DNA from: Paracoccaceae bacterium | GTDB lineage: Bacteria; Pseudomonadota; Alphaproteobacteria; Rhodobacterales; Rhodobacteraceae | NCBI GenBank assembly: GCA_030148225.1 | Contig: JASBTX010000010.1 | Span: forward strand, 124,001 to 188,000 | DNA length: 64,000 bases | Reading direction: 5' to 3' | Shown here: piece after piece, positions 18,575 through 27,395 of the stretch | Layout of the letters: each line of letters begins with the position of its first letter | How positions within the stretch are numbered: the stretch's first letter is position 1 | The notes under the pieces: generated by a model | The model's database searches: none | Told to the model about the DNA's origin: nothing | The model's input: the letters and a program-made list of their open reading frames with translations, nothing else | Position numbers and translations under genes: made by a program

Positions 18575-19804
18575 TCAGCGCTCTGCGCTGGTGGTCCCGC
18601 GCGTCTGACTGACGCCCAGCCCCATGCGCATCAGCCCGCGACGCACCGGTGGCACATCATGCAGCAATGTCAGACCGGCGGCCCGCGCTGCGGTGGCCAT
18701 CGGCCCGTCGGCCATCGAGGCCATGTTCAGCGCGCTGATCCCGACGGCGCGCATATGCACCTCGGACCGGCGGTCACGCGCATAGCCCGCCAATACCGCA
18801 GGCGCACCCGGATCGGCACCCGGCCCGTCCAGATGCGACAGCAGGGCGGCGATATCGGCGATGCTCTGGTTCAGCCCCTGCGCGCCGATAGGCGGCAGAA
18901 CATGCGCCGCCTCGGCAATCAGTGCCGAGCGCCGCGCCGTCAGCCGTTCGGCGCATTGCGTGATGATCGGCCATATCCCGCGCGGGCTGATCACGTTCAG
19001 CCTGCCATAGATCCCGCCCGACCGCGCGGTCATCGCATCATCGAAATCCGCGTCGCTCAGCCCACCAAGCCGCTGCGCCTCGGGTCCCCTTTCCATCCAG
19101 ACCACCGCCGAACGGTGTTGCCCGCCCTGATCGGGCAGCGGCACCAGCGTAAATGGCCCGCCCGTGCGGTGTATCTCGGTCGAGATATTTTCATGCGGTT
19201 TCGGATGCGTGACGGCAAAGGCCAGCGCCTTTTGTCCGAACCGTTTGGTATGAACGCCAATCCCAAGCGCCTGCCGCACCGCCGAATTCCGCCCATCCGC
19301 CCCGATCAGCAGCCGGGCCGTGGCCCGCGTACCATCCGACAGCCGGACCAGCGCGGCGTTATCGCGCGTCAGCACACCTTCAACCCGCCGGCCCCGCAAC
19401 AGCGTCACATTCGCCATCGCCCCGACCACTTCGGCAAAGACCCGACGCAACAGCCAGTTCGGAAAGTTCCAGCCAAATGGCTGATCGGAAATATCCGAGG
19501 CAACAAAGTCGCGGCTGGCCCGAACCTCTCCGGTCTGGATATCCAGATCAACGATGCGCATGGTGCCCAGCGCCGCCGCCTCTGATGCGATTCCGTCCCA
19601 GAGACCGGCACGCTCCAGCACCCCGCGCGAGGGCTGAAGAAACGCGGTCGAGCGCCAGTCCGCCCGGTCTGACGCCGCATCCGGCGCGCTCATGTCCGGG
19701 TCCACCAGCGCCACGCCAAAGCCCGCCCGCCCCAGCGCCGCCGCCGCGATCAGCCCGGCCAGCCCGGCCCCGGCAATCAGGATATCATGGTCAAAATCCG
19801 CCAT
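18575..19804 (-). CDS. UbiH/UbiF-type FAD-dependent hydroxylase (ubiquinone synthesis)
   Basis: 409 aa flavoprotein monooxygenase. The FAD dinucleotide loop ILIAGAGLAGLIAAAALGRA is at the N-terminus, the second motif is LLIGADGRNSAVRQALGI, and the ribityl-binding motif is HVLPPIGAQGLNQSIADIAAL, all typical of UbiH/UbiF/UbiI. These enzymes hydroxylate the ring of polyprenyl-phenols in aerobic ubiquinone synthesis. Which position it modifies cannot be decided; Rhodobacterales often use a broad-range version. It lies 51 bases after the HAD gene on the same strand. Confidence 0.87.
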   Translation of the reverse strand: MADFDHDILIAGAGLAGLIAAAALGRAGFGVALVDPDMSAPDAASDRADWRSTAFLQPSRGVLERAGLWDGIASEAAALGTMRIVDLDIQTGEVRASRDFVASDISDQPFGWNFPNWLLRRVFAEVVGAMANVTLLRGRRVEGVLTRDNAALVRLSDGTRATARLLIGADGRNSAVRQALGIGVHTKRFGQKALAFAVTHPKPHENISTEIHRTGGPFTLVPLPDQGGQHRSAVVWMERGPEAQRLGGLSDADFDDAMTARSGGIYGRLNVISPRGIWPIITQCAERLTARRSALIAEAAHVLPPIGAQGLNQSIADIAALLSHLDGPGADPGAPAVLAGYARDRRSEVHMRAVGISALNMASMADGPMATAARAAGLTLLHDVPPVRRGLMRMGLGVSQTRGTTSAER

Positions 19805-19855
19805 CTCGGGTTCAATCTAGGCGCCTTCACTCCCCGCCGCCAGCGACAAAGGGTC

Positions 19856-20500
19856 CTACCGCAGCGCTGTCAGAAACCCCGCCAGATCGGGGGTCGAATG
19901 GTGGATATGCGGGGCCTCTTCCGGTTCGGGGCCGACATGGACGGTGCGCATGCCCATCGTCCATGGGGCGTGCAGGTTGCGCACCTCATCCTCGAACATC
20001 GCGGCCTCCTCGGCGCGAATGCCATCACGTTCAAACACCTCTTCAAATGCCGCGCGCTCGGGCTTGGGCCGGAACCCCGCATGCTCAACCCCGTAAACCG
20101 CGTCAAAGGCCCCCGACAGGCCGCGCGCCGCGATCACGCGGCGGGCATAGGGCGCGGTGCCGTTGGTATAGACCGTCTTGCGCCCCGGCAGCGCGGTGAT
20201 GGCGTCACGCAGCGCGGCATCGGCCTCCAGGTGGCCAAGATCGATCTCGTGCACCTCCGTCAGATATGGCCCCGGATCGACATCATGCTCACGCATCAGC
20301 CCGGCCAGTGTCGTGCCATATTCGCGCCAGTAGTGTTTTCGCAGGTGATTGGCCCGCGCCCGGTCGACACCCAGCGCCGCCATCACGTAATCCGTCATGC
20401 GCAGTTCGATCTGGTCGAACAGACGGGCAGCAGGGGGGTAGAGCGTGTTGTCCAGGTCAAAAACCCAGTAACGCACATGCGTAAAATCGGCGCGCGGCAT
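19856..20500 (-). CDS. HAD-family hydrolase, pyrimidine 5'-nucleotidase-like
   Basis: About 214 aa. Motif I is WVFDLDNTLYPP (nucleophile Asp and acid Asp), motif II is VYTNGT, the motif III Lys is in GFRPKPERAAFEE, and motif IV is AAMFEDEVRNL. YPPAARLFDQIELRMTDYV after motif I is characteristic of the SDT1/PhoN2-like pyrimidine 5'-nucleotidase branch. It probably dephosphorylates a small phosphate ester such as UMP or CMP. The start is uncertain: ATGs at 20512 and 20500 both fit and neither has a good ribosome site. Confidence 0.82.
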   Translation of the reverse strand: MPRADFTHVRYWVFDLDNTLYPPAARLFDQIELRMTDYVMAALGVDRARANHLRKHYWREYGTTLAGLMREHDVDPGPYLTEVHEIDLGHLEADAALRDAITALPGRKTVYTNGTAPYARRVIAARGLSGAFDAVYGVEHAGFRPKPERAAFEEVFERDGIRAEEAAMFEDEVRNLHAPWTMGMRTVHVGPEPEEAPHIHHSTPDLAGFLTALR

Positions 20501-20593
20501 GGGGCGGACCATATTCAGCCGGGGCGGTGGCTTCAACCAGCTTGATCGCGGCCCGATCTGCACCTAGCGTTGCCGCAAAAGCAGGGGGGCGTC

Positions 20594-21232
20594 ATGGCGT
20601 CTGAAAAACCGGGGCAGCGCGATGCCTATTCACTGGTGCTCGCGGCCATCGATGACGGGGTCTATCAGCCCGGCGACCGTCTGGTCGAGGCCGAGCTGGC
20701 CGAGAAATTCGGCGTCTCGCGCACGCCCATCCGCGAAGCGCTGCAGCGGCTCGAGACACAGAACCTTCTGACGCGCGACGGGCGCAGCCTGATCGTTTCG
20801 TCGCTCGATCACAACCAGATGGCCGAGCTTTACGTCGTCCGATCCGAGCTTGAGGGCCTCGCCGCGCGTCTCGCGGCGCAACATGCCACCACCGAAGAGA
20901 TCCGCGTTTTGCGCGAACTGGTTGAAGGCGACCGCGCCCTGATCGATGATCCCGCGGCCATGTCGCGCAACAACAAGCGGTTTCATCGCCAGCTGCACTG
21001 GGCATCGCATAACCGCTATCTGGTCCAGCAGCTTGATCTCGTCTATCGCTCGGTCGCGCTTTTTGCCACGACGTCTCTGGCGATCGAGGGGCGGGGGCAG
21101 CGGGCGCTGGACGAACATGACCGGATCGTCGCGGCGATCGAGGCGCGCGACGGCGATGCGGCGCATGCCGCGCTATGCGACCATCTCTCCGTCGCCTATC
21201 AGGCCCGCCTCAAGGAAGAGGCGATGACCTGA
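20594..21232 (+). CDS. GntR-family transcriptional regulator (FadR/FCD subfamily)
   Basis: 212 aa. The winged HTH is DGVYQPGDRLVEAELAEKFG followed by VSRTPIREALQRLETQNLLT. The C-terminal FCD-type helical domain has YVVRSELEGLAARLAAQHAT and metal-binding His candidates (NKRFHRQLHW, LCDHLSVAY). FCD regulators sense organic acids, often with a metal. The ATG at 20594 is preceded by AGGGGGG. It converges with the glycosyltransferase and is divergent from the HAD gene; no target is obvious. Confidence 0.87.
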   Translation: MASEKPGQRDAYSLVLAAIDDGVYQPGDRLVEAELAEKFGVSRTPIREALQRLETQNLLTRDGRSLIVSSLDHNQMAELYVVRSELEGLAARLAAQHATTEEIRVLRELVEGDRALIDDPAAMSRNNKRFHRQLHWASHNRYLVQQLDLVYRSVALFATTSLAIEGRGQRALDEHDRIVAAIEARDGDAAHAALCDHLSVAYQARLKEEAMT

Positions 21233-23080
21233 TCAATCGCTCAAATGGCCGTGGCTGGTCTTGTCCCAGTAAAACGGCATTGTCAGCGCCTCGTAGAGTG
21301 CCTTGTAGACGGCGGCTGTGGCCAGGTAGAAATACGGATGCAATCCCGGCACCCAGGGCGCCAGCCGGGTCTGACCTGCGCGCGCCACCGCGATCAGACC
21401 GGCGGTAATGTTCACCCCCTCGGCCAGCAGGAACAGCACCGTCAGTGCCATACCCGTGCCCTGTGGCAATACCTCGATCACCGGATGGCCGACCGCAAAA
21501 CTGGCCAGCCAGAAACTCCAGAGCAGCGGCGCCAGCAGGAACCCCGTCAGCGTGCCCAGAAACAGCACCTGCAATCCGCAGAAACCGGTCAGCCCGATCT
21601 CTCTGATCAGGCGCAGCGGTTGCTGCATGAATACCCGGTAGGTCAGCATATACCCCTTCAGCCAGCGCGAGCGTTGCCTGACCCATGGCCATGCCCGGCA
21701 ATTCGCCTCTTCCCAGGTGATGCTCTCGATCATTTCGGTGCGATAGCCATGCCGTGCCAGACGCACCCCCAGATCGGCATCCTCGGTCACGTTATGGGCG
21801 TCCCAGCCTCCGACACGCATCAGCACTTCCCGGCGGATAAAGAGCGATGTTCCCCCCAACGGCAGCGGGATGCCCAGCCGCGACAAACCCGGCAACATCA
21901 CGCGAAACCACGTCGCGTATTCAATGGCAAAACAGCGCGCCATCCAGTTGGAACCGTGGTTGTAGAACCCGAGCGCAGCCTGCACACAGGCCAGCCTGTC
22001 ACCGCCCGCCGCCAGCGCCGCCACCGCCTTGCTGATCTGGTCGGGTTCGGGTGCGTCCTCGGCGTCGTAGATGCCGATGATGCTGCCCCGGCAGAAATGC
22101 AGCGCATAATTCATCGCGCGCGGTTTGGTCTTGATCGGCCCGTCAGGCACGATGATGCAGCGAATATTGGCCGGCAGGTCCAGCCGCGCCAGCGCCTGCC
22201 GGGTTTCCGTGTCGCCCGCCTCCAGCACCAGACAGATATCAAGGAGCGGTAAAGGATAGTCGAGCGCGCCGAGCCGCCGTACCAGCGCGGGCAATATCCG
22301 ACCCTCCCGAAAAAGCGGGACAAGGATGGAAACAACGGGACGTTCGGAAGGAGCCACCGGCGGCGGCAGTTTTTTTTTGTGCCGGAACGACGCCGCAACC
22401 GCAACTGCCTTCAGCGCGGTGTTCAGCAGTATCGCCGCCGCCGCCAGAACAAACAGCATGACAAAGATGACAACCGGCGCCGCCGAGAATACCGCGATCA
22501 GGGTCAGCCCGCCCACGCTCATCACCCGATGGGGGGAATAGCCGCCAAAGCGGCGGCAGCTTTGATCCGCGCTCAGCTGCGTCAGCGCCGCGCCGGCCAG
22601 AAGGTCAGCGGCCTCGGCCTCAATCACCGCTTCGATCACGGCGGGGGCGGCCAGATAGAACTCTGTGCGCTGCACATCCAGCCCGAACTGATCGATCAGT
22701 TCCGATATCCGGTTGGCATCCGCCACCGCCCAGGCCGGTTTCCCGCTTTTCCGCGCAAGGGGCAGCGCCTGCAGGTTCAGGCAATTCTGGGCGCCATGAA
22801 CGGTCAGCGTCTCGCGGCAGGGCGCGCATTCCCCTGCCGACAACCATTTGAGCCCCATCAGGCAGGCGGTGCGCTGCCCGACGATATCTTCGTCAACCTC
22901 GCCGTAAAAGCTCAGCAGATCGGCGGCAGACACCCCAAGATCACGCGCTTCGCGTCGGGCATTCGCGATCCGGTGCTCTGAAACGATCCCCTCCTGCCGC
23001 AGATCGTCCAGCACCAGCGTATCGATCACCGCGCGCGGGCAAAGCGGGATGGATTGCGATGGGTTCGGGCAATGCAGCAT
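21233..23080 (-). CDS. Membrane glycosyltransferase family 2 with N-terminal MshEN-like domain
   Basis: 615 aa. Residues about 20-150 resemble the MshEN/T2SSE-N regulatory fold (LRQEGIVSEHRIANARREAR, DLLSFYGEVDEDIVGQRTAC). Two membrane segments follow near 190-235, then a GT-2 domain (VSILVPLFREGRILPALVRR) with the processive-type D, D, D, QxxRW pattern: IYDAEDAPEP, VTEDADLGVRLA, RQRSRWLKGYM. Several C-terminal membrane helices complete it. The layout is that of a polysaccharide synthase or membrane transferase; some MshEN domains bind c-di-GMP. A CtrA-type box lies 50-60 bases upstream. The product polymer is unknown. Confidence 0.82.
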   Translation of the reverse strand: MLHCPNPSQSIPLCPRAVIDTLVLDDLRQEGIVSEHRIANARREARDLGVSAADLLSFYGEVDEDIVGQRTACLMGLKWLSAGECAPCRETLTVHGAQNCLNLQALPLARKSGKPAWAVADANRISELIDQFGLDVQRTEFYLAAPAVIEAVIEAEAADLLAGAALTQLSADQSCRRFGGYSPHRVMSVGGLTLIAVFSAAPVVIFVMLFVLAAAAILLNTALKAVAVAASFRHKKKLPPPVAPSERPVVSILVPLFREGRILPALVRRLGALDYPLPLLDICLVLEAGDTETRQALARLDLPANIRCIIVPDGPIKTKPRAMNYALHFCRGSIIGIYDAEDAPEPDQISKAVAALAAGGDRLACVQAALGFYNHGSNWMARCFAIEYATWFRVMLPGLSRLGIPLPLGGTSLFIRREVLMRVGGWDAHNVTEDADLGVRLARHGYRTEMIESITWEEANCRAWPWVRQRSRWLKGYMLTYRVFMQQPLRLIREIGLTGFCGLQVLFLGTLTGFLLAPLLWSFWLASFAVGHPVIEVLPQGTGMALTVLFLLAEGVNITAGLIAVARAGQTRLAPWVPGLHPYFYLATAAVYKALYEALTMPFYWDKTSHGHLSD

Positions 23081-23128
23081 CGCCGCCAGGGCTCCTCTTG
23101 TTACCAGAGAAACCCTGCAGATTCGTCG

Positions 23129-23143
23129 TTAACAACGGATTAA
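23129..23143 (-). promoter_or_regulatory. CtrA-type binding box upstream of the glycosyltransferase
   Basis: TTAA, seven bases, TTAA. Read on the minus strand it is TTAATCCGTTGTTAAC, a perfect match to the TTAA-N7-TTAAC consensus of the alphaproteobacterial cell-cycle regulator CtrA. It lies in the 65-base gap between carA and the glycosyltransferase gene, centred about 56 bases before the start at 23080. Confidence 0.55.
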
Positions 23144-23145
23144 TT

Positions 23146-24309
23146 TCAGGCCGCTGCCCGGGCCTGCATGGCGGCGGCAAAACGTTCGAACAGGTAATAG
23201 CTGTCCTGCGGGCCGGGGCTGGCCTCGGGGTGGTACTGCACGCTAAAGACCGGGCGGTCGCGCATGCGGATACCGCAGTTCGATCCATCAAAAAGCGACA
23301 CATGCGTCTCGGCCACGTGGCCCGGCAGGCTCTGGCTGTCGACGGCAAAACCATGGTTCATCGAGGTGATCTCGACCTTGCCGGTCTCAAGATCCTTGAC
23401 CGGATGGTTGGCCCCGTGATGGCCATGGTTCATCTTGATGGTTTTCGCGCCCAGCGCCAGCGCCAGCATCTGGTGTCCCAGGCAAATGCCAAAGACGGGC
23501 ATGTCGCTCTGATCCAGCACTTCGTTGATCATGGGCACCGCATATTCTCCCGTCGCCGCAGGGTCACCCGGCCCGTTCGACAGAAAAAGCCCATCAGGCG
23601 CATGCGCCAGCACGTCCGCCGCCGTGGCGCTGGCGGGCAGGACCGTCACGTCGCAGCCGGCAGATGCCAGACAACGCAGGATGTTGCGCTTGGCGCCATA
23701 ATCGATCGCCACGACCTTGTGTCCGGCACCGCTGCGCCGGACATATCCATCGGGCCAGGCCCAGCGCATTTCATCCCAGCGATAGGATTGCGCGCAGGTC
23801 ACCTCGCGCGCCAGGTCCAGCCCCTCGAGCCCCGGAAAGGCCCGCGCCCGGCGCACCAGTTCCTCGATGTCAAACTTGCCCGTCGCATCGTGGCTGATGG
23901 CCACATGCGGCGCGCCCTGCCGACGGATCGCACGTGTCAGACGCCGCGTGTCGATCCCGCCGACACCAATGCGCCCGCGCGCCTTCAGCCAGAGGCCAAG
24001 CGCCTCGGCCGAACGCCAGTTCGACGGCAGGGTCGGGTCCCATTTGACGACCATGCCGTCGGCCACCGGTTCGCCGGTTTCGTCATCCTCGGGGTTCACA
24101 CCGACATTGCCGATATGGGGAAAGGTAAAGGTCACGACCTGCCCGGCATAAGAGGGATCGGTCATGATTTCCTGATAACCCGTCATTGCCGTGTTGAAAC
24201 AAAGCTCGGCCGTTTTTGTGCCCTCGGCGCCAAATCCACGACCGTAAAACAAGGTCCCGTCGGCAAGGGCGACGCAGGCGGTCGGCTGTTCGGGAACGGG
24301 CTGGCTCAT
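23146..24309 (-). CDS. carA: Carbamoyl-phosphate synthase small subunit
   Basis: 387 aa. The N-terminal small-subunit domain (TMTGYQEIMTDPSYAGQVVT) and the C-terminal class I glutamine amidotransferase are both present: nucleophile Cys in VFGICLGHQMLALALG, and the His-Glu pair in VQYHPEASPGPQDS. It delivers ammonia from glutamine to CarB for pyrimidine and arginine synthesis. GGAG lies 6 bases before the ATG at 24309; an ATG at 24327 is less likely. carB is not in the window. Confidence 0.96.
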   Translation of the reverse strand: MSQPVPEQPTACVALADGTLFYGRGFGAEGTKTAELCFNTAMTGYQEIMTDPSYAGQVVTFTFPHIGNVGVNPEDDETGEPVADGMVVKWDPTLPSNWRSAEALGLWLKARGRIGVGGIDTRRLTRAIRRQGAPHVAISHDATGKFDIEELVRRARAFPGLEGLDLAREVTCAQSYRWDEMRWAWPDGYVRRSGAGHKVVAIDYGAKRNILRCLASAGCDVTVLPASATAADVLAHAPDGLFLSNGPGDPAATGEYAVPMINEVLDQSDMPVFGICLGHQMLALALGAKTIKMNHGHHGANHPVKDLETGKVEITSMNHGFAVDSQSLPGHVAETHVSLFDGSNCGIRMRDRPVFSVQYHPEASPGPQDSYYLFERFAAAMQARAAA

Positions 24310-24486
24310 CGCGGTCTCCGGCGGCAAATTGACGGGTTTCTATGGTCTGGGCACTACAGGGTCAAGCCATCTGCGGCCCATTCGCAGGGGGTTCTTTCCA
24401 CAGCCCTGTGAATAACAAAATATTGCTGCCCGATGACCGGTCTGGTAATTTCAGAGTCCGCAAACCCTGAAGAGGACGGGCAGAAC

Positions 24487-24954
24487 ATGGACATGCAGAC
24501 ACGCATCACCGATGCGATGAAATCGGCCATGAAGAGCAAAGAGGCGACGCGGCTTTCGACGCTGAGGCTGATCAATGCCGCGATCAAGGATCAGGCCATC
24601 GCCATGCGCGGCGCAGGCAATCCCGACGGCCCGCAAGACTCTGATATTCTGGCGATCCTCGGCAAAATGGTAAAGCAGCGCAATGAAAGCGCGCGCACCT
24701 ACGAAGAGGGTGGGCGGCTTGAGCTTGCCGAGAAAGAGCGCGAGGAGATTCGCATCATTGAATCCTTTCTCCCGCGCAAGATGTCCGAGGATGAGGTGGC
24801 CAAGGCCATCACCGAGGCGGTCACCACATCGGGCGCCGATTCGATTCGCGACATGGGCAAGGTGATGGGCGTGCTCAAGTCCAAATATACCGGCCGGATG
24901 GATTTCGGCGTGGTTGGCCCCATGGTCAAGAATCAGCTTAGCGCCAGCGCCTGA
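24487..24954 (+). CDS. GatB/YqeY domain protein
   Basis: 155 aa. The sequence MQTRITDAMKSAMKSKEATR, STLRLINAAIKDQAIAMRGA and FLPRKMSEDEVAKAI matches YqeY proteins, which share the C-terminal domain of the amidotransferase subunit GatB and may act on tRNA; the exact role is not established. The ATG at 24487 follows GAAGAGGACGGG. It is divergent from carA across about 177 bases and converges with the DUF2244 gene. Confidence 0.88.
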   Translation: MDMQTRITDAMKSAMKSKEATRLSTLRLINAAIKDQAIAMRGAGNPDGPQDSDILAILGKMVKQRNESARTYEEGGRLELAEKEREEIRIIESFLPRKMSEDEVAKAITEAVTTSGADSIRDMGKVMGVLKSKYTGRMDFGVVGPMVKNQLSASA

Positions 24955-24994
24955 AACGAACCCATCTCAACCGGAAACATGCCAAATCCCGGGC

Positions 24995-25534
24995 CTAGCC
25001 GCGCCCGGCCTTCGCGCTGATTTCGGCGTTCAGCGTACGATATAACGCTGCGCGCTCTTCCGGGCTCAGGAACGCACCCAGCTCGATGGTGCGCCCACCG
25101 CCTTCCAGCGTCAGGTAGTTCTCGATCGGGCCGCCCTCGGCGCTCAGCTTGATCCTGACCCAATAGGGGTTGGCCTCCCAGTGTTGTTCGTCCTCGCCCG
25201 GTGCGCGGCGGGTGACGGCAATCCGGTCATGCGACAGCCATAGCTCTTCATGCAGTTCACCGCCCCGGCCATTGGACCGCAGCGCCAGCCAGACGCCGCC
25301 CAGCGATACGGCGGCAAAGGGCAGTATCCCCCACACTGCGGCGGTACCGATCAGGGCCATCATCGGCAGCGCCAGCATCGCGGCGGTCGCGCCGATAAAG
25401 ATGACAAAGCCCCATGGCGTCAGCGACCGGTGCGGCCACAGAACCAGATGCAGCCCGGCCTCTTCCTGAAATGACGAGGCCCCGGAACTTTCGTCCGGGG
25501 CCCTGCCAGTCATGCGACTGATCCGATACGGCAT
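24995..25534 (-). CDS. DUF2244-type membrane protein coupled to ctaD
   Basis: 179 aa. Two membrane helices (WGFVIFIGATAAMLALPMMA and a following LPFAAVSLGGVWLAL) and a basic/acidic C-terminal domain (HEELWLSHDRIAVTRRAPGE, YWVRIKLSAEGGPIENYLTL, LSPEERAALYRTLNAEI) match DUF2244. Its ATG shares one base with the ctaD stop (TGATG), so translation is coupled. An ATG at 25516 is an alternative. A role linked to cytochrome oxidase is suggested only by this coupling. Confidence 0.78.
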   Translation of the reverse strand: MPYRISRMTGRAPDESSGASSFQEEAGLHLVLWPHRSLTPWGFVIFIGATAAMLALPMMALIGTAAVWGILPFAAVSLGGVWLALRSNGRGGELHEELWLSHDRIAVTRRAPGEDEQHWEANPYWVRIKLSAEGGPIENYLTLEGGGRTIELGAFLSPEERAALYRTLNAEISAKAGRG

Positions 25535-27204
25535 CAGTGGTGTTTTTGCGTGTCCCACTGATCCTGAGTTGGCAGGATCTCGAACGTATGTTCGGGGGGT
25601 GGGTTCGGCAGCGTCCATTCCAGCGTTTGCGTGTCACCCCAATAGGCATCATCCGTAACCCGGCGTCCGGCCCGGATCGTGTAGATCACGATTCCGATGA
25701 ACAAGAGGAAAGATGCAAACGAGATGAAGGCGCCATAAGACGAAACCTTGTTCCAGTAGGCAAAGGCCTCAGGGTAATCGATATAACGCCGTGGCATGCC
25801 CTGACGGCCCAGGAAATGCTGCGGGAAAAACGTGACGTTGGCACCGATGAAGAACATCCAGAAATGCAGCTTGCCCGCCCATTCGGGATATTGCCGGCCC
25901 GACATTTTGCCGATCCAGTAATAGACCCCGGCAAAGATACCGAATACCGCGCCCAGCGACATCACATAGTGGAAATGCGCAACCACATAATAGGTGTCGT
26001 GATAGACCCGGTCGACCCCGGCCTGGCTCAGGACGATGCCCGTGACACCACCGACGGTGAAGATGAAGATAAAGCCAATCGCAAAGAGCATCGGTGTGCG
26101 GAACGTGACCGTTCCGCCCCAGATCGTGGCGATCCAGCTAAAGATCTTGATCCCCGTCGGTACCGCGATCACCATCGTAGCCAGCATGAAATAGGATTGC
26201 TGACTCAGGCTCATGCCAACCGTGTACATGTGGTGTGCCCAGACGACAAAGCCCAGCGCGCCAATGGCGACCATGGCATAGACCATCGGCAGATAACCAA
26301 AGATCGGCTTTTTCGAGAAGGTCGACACCACGTGGCTGATAATGCCGAATGCCGGCACGATCACGATGTAAACCTCGGGGTGGCCAAAGAACCAGAGGAT
26401 ATGCTGGAACAGGATCGGGTCACCACCGCCGGCAGGATCAAAGAATGTCGTGCCGAAGTTACGGTCGGTCAAAAGCATGGTGATCGCACCTGCCAGAACC
26501 GGCAGCGCCAGCAGGATCAGCCATGCCGTGACAAAGATCGACCACGCAAAAAGCGGCACCTTGTGCAGCGTCATGCCCGGTGCCCGCATGTTCAGGAAGG
26601 TGGTGATCATGTTGATCGCACCCAGAATGGATGACGCGCCCGACAGGTGTACGGCAAAGATGGCGAAATCCATCGACATGCCGCCCTCGTTGACCGATAG
26701 CGGCGGGTAAAGCACCCAGCCCACGCCCGAACCCATCTGGTCGTTGCCGCCCGGTGAAAAGACCGAGAGGATCGCCAGCCCCGTGCCTGCTACATACATC
26801 CAGTAGGAAAGGTTGTTCAGGCGCGGGAATGCCATATCGGGGGCACCGATATGCAAAGGCATGAAATAGTTGCCGAATCCGCCGAATAGCGCCGGAATGA
26901 CAACGAAGAACATCATCAGGATGCCGTGCCCCGTTACCAAAACGTTCCAGAGATGGCCGTTTGGTGTGCAGGGCTCGCTGGCATCGACAAAGAACCGCGC
27001 GCCCTCCAGGCACATGTACTGAACACCCGGCTCCATCAGTTCCATGCGCATGTAGACGGTGAAAGCGACCGAGATGAACCCGGCAAGTGCCCCTGTCACC
27101 AGATAGAGGATACCAATGTCCTTGTGGTTCGTTGACATGAACCAGCGGGTAAAGAACCCGCGATTGTCTTCGTGATCGTGGCTGTGAACGGCTGCGTCCG
27201 CCAT
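25534..27204 (-). CDS. ctaD: Cytochrome c oxidase subunit I (aa3 type)
   Basis: 556 aa with twelve membrane segments. The heme-copper signature is complete: low-spin heme His region [19 protein letters not shown], active-site [20 protein letters not shown] with the His-Tyr pair, CuB His pair in [14 protein letters not shown]-channel Lys in [13 protein letters not shown], and heme ligands in [16 protein letters not shown]. It reduces oxygen in the inner membrane and pumps protons. The ATG at 27204 follows GGGAGCC; the open frame before it is not family-like. Other cta genes are elsewhere, as in Paracoccus and Rhodobacter. The 191-base leader (27205-27395) shows nothing distinctive. Confidence 0.97.
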   Translation of the reverse strand: MADAAVHSHDHEDNRGFFTRWFMSTNHKDIGILYLVTGALAGFISVAFTVYMRMELMEPGVQYMCLEGARFFVDASEPCTPNGHLWNVLVTGHGILMMFFVVIPALFGGFGNYFMPLHIGAPDMAFPRLNNLSYWMYVAGTGLAILSVFSPGGNDQMGSGVGWVLYPPLSVNEGGMSMDFAIFAVHLSGASSILGAINMITTFLNMRAPGMTLHKVPLFAWSIFVTAWLILLALPVLAGAITMLLTDRNFGTTFFDPAGGGDPILFQHILWFFGHPEVYIVIVPAFGIISHVVSTFSKKPIFGYLPMVYAMVAIGALGFVVWAHHMYTVGMSLSQQSYFMLATMVIAVPTGIKIFSWIATIWGGTVTFRTPMLFAIGFIFIFTVGGVTGIVLSQAGVDRVYHDTYYVVAHFHYVMSLGAVFGIFAGVYYWIGKMSGRQYPEWAGKLHFWMFFIGANVTFFPQHFLGRQGMPRRYIDYPEAFAYWNKVSSYGAFISFASFLLFIGIVIYTIRAGRRVTDDAYWGDTQTLEWTLPNPPPEHTFEILPTQDQWDTQKHH

Positions 27205-27395
27205 AGAGAGGCTCCCGATTCCAAATAATACATGGTCCGCATTCGCGCGGACTCGTTCTCGCGTTGTTTTAGAGTGGCTCATGCACTCAGGCAATGGACA
27301 AGACAACCCGTCGCAGGGCAAATTCGGTGCGATTTGTCGCAGAAACACCCAGGCAGGCCCGTTCAACCGGTCACTCGGGGGCCCGGCAGGCGGGT

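Noticed and set aside
22379-24411. Long plus-strand frames opposite carA and the glycosyltransferase
   Set aside because: Antisense shadows of two well-supported genes, with no ribosome sites and no motif.
25537-26634. Long plus-strand frame opposite ctaD
   Set aside because: Low-complexity Arg/His/Asp composition and complete antisense overlap with a gene carrying all heme-copper motifs.
27237-27395. Possible small gene upstream of ctaD
   Set aside because: Frames there have no ribosome site and read as low-complexity Arg/Gly/Pro; it is more likely leader DNA.
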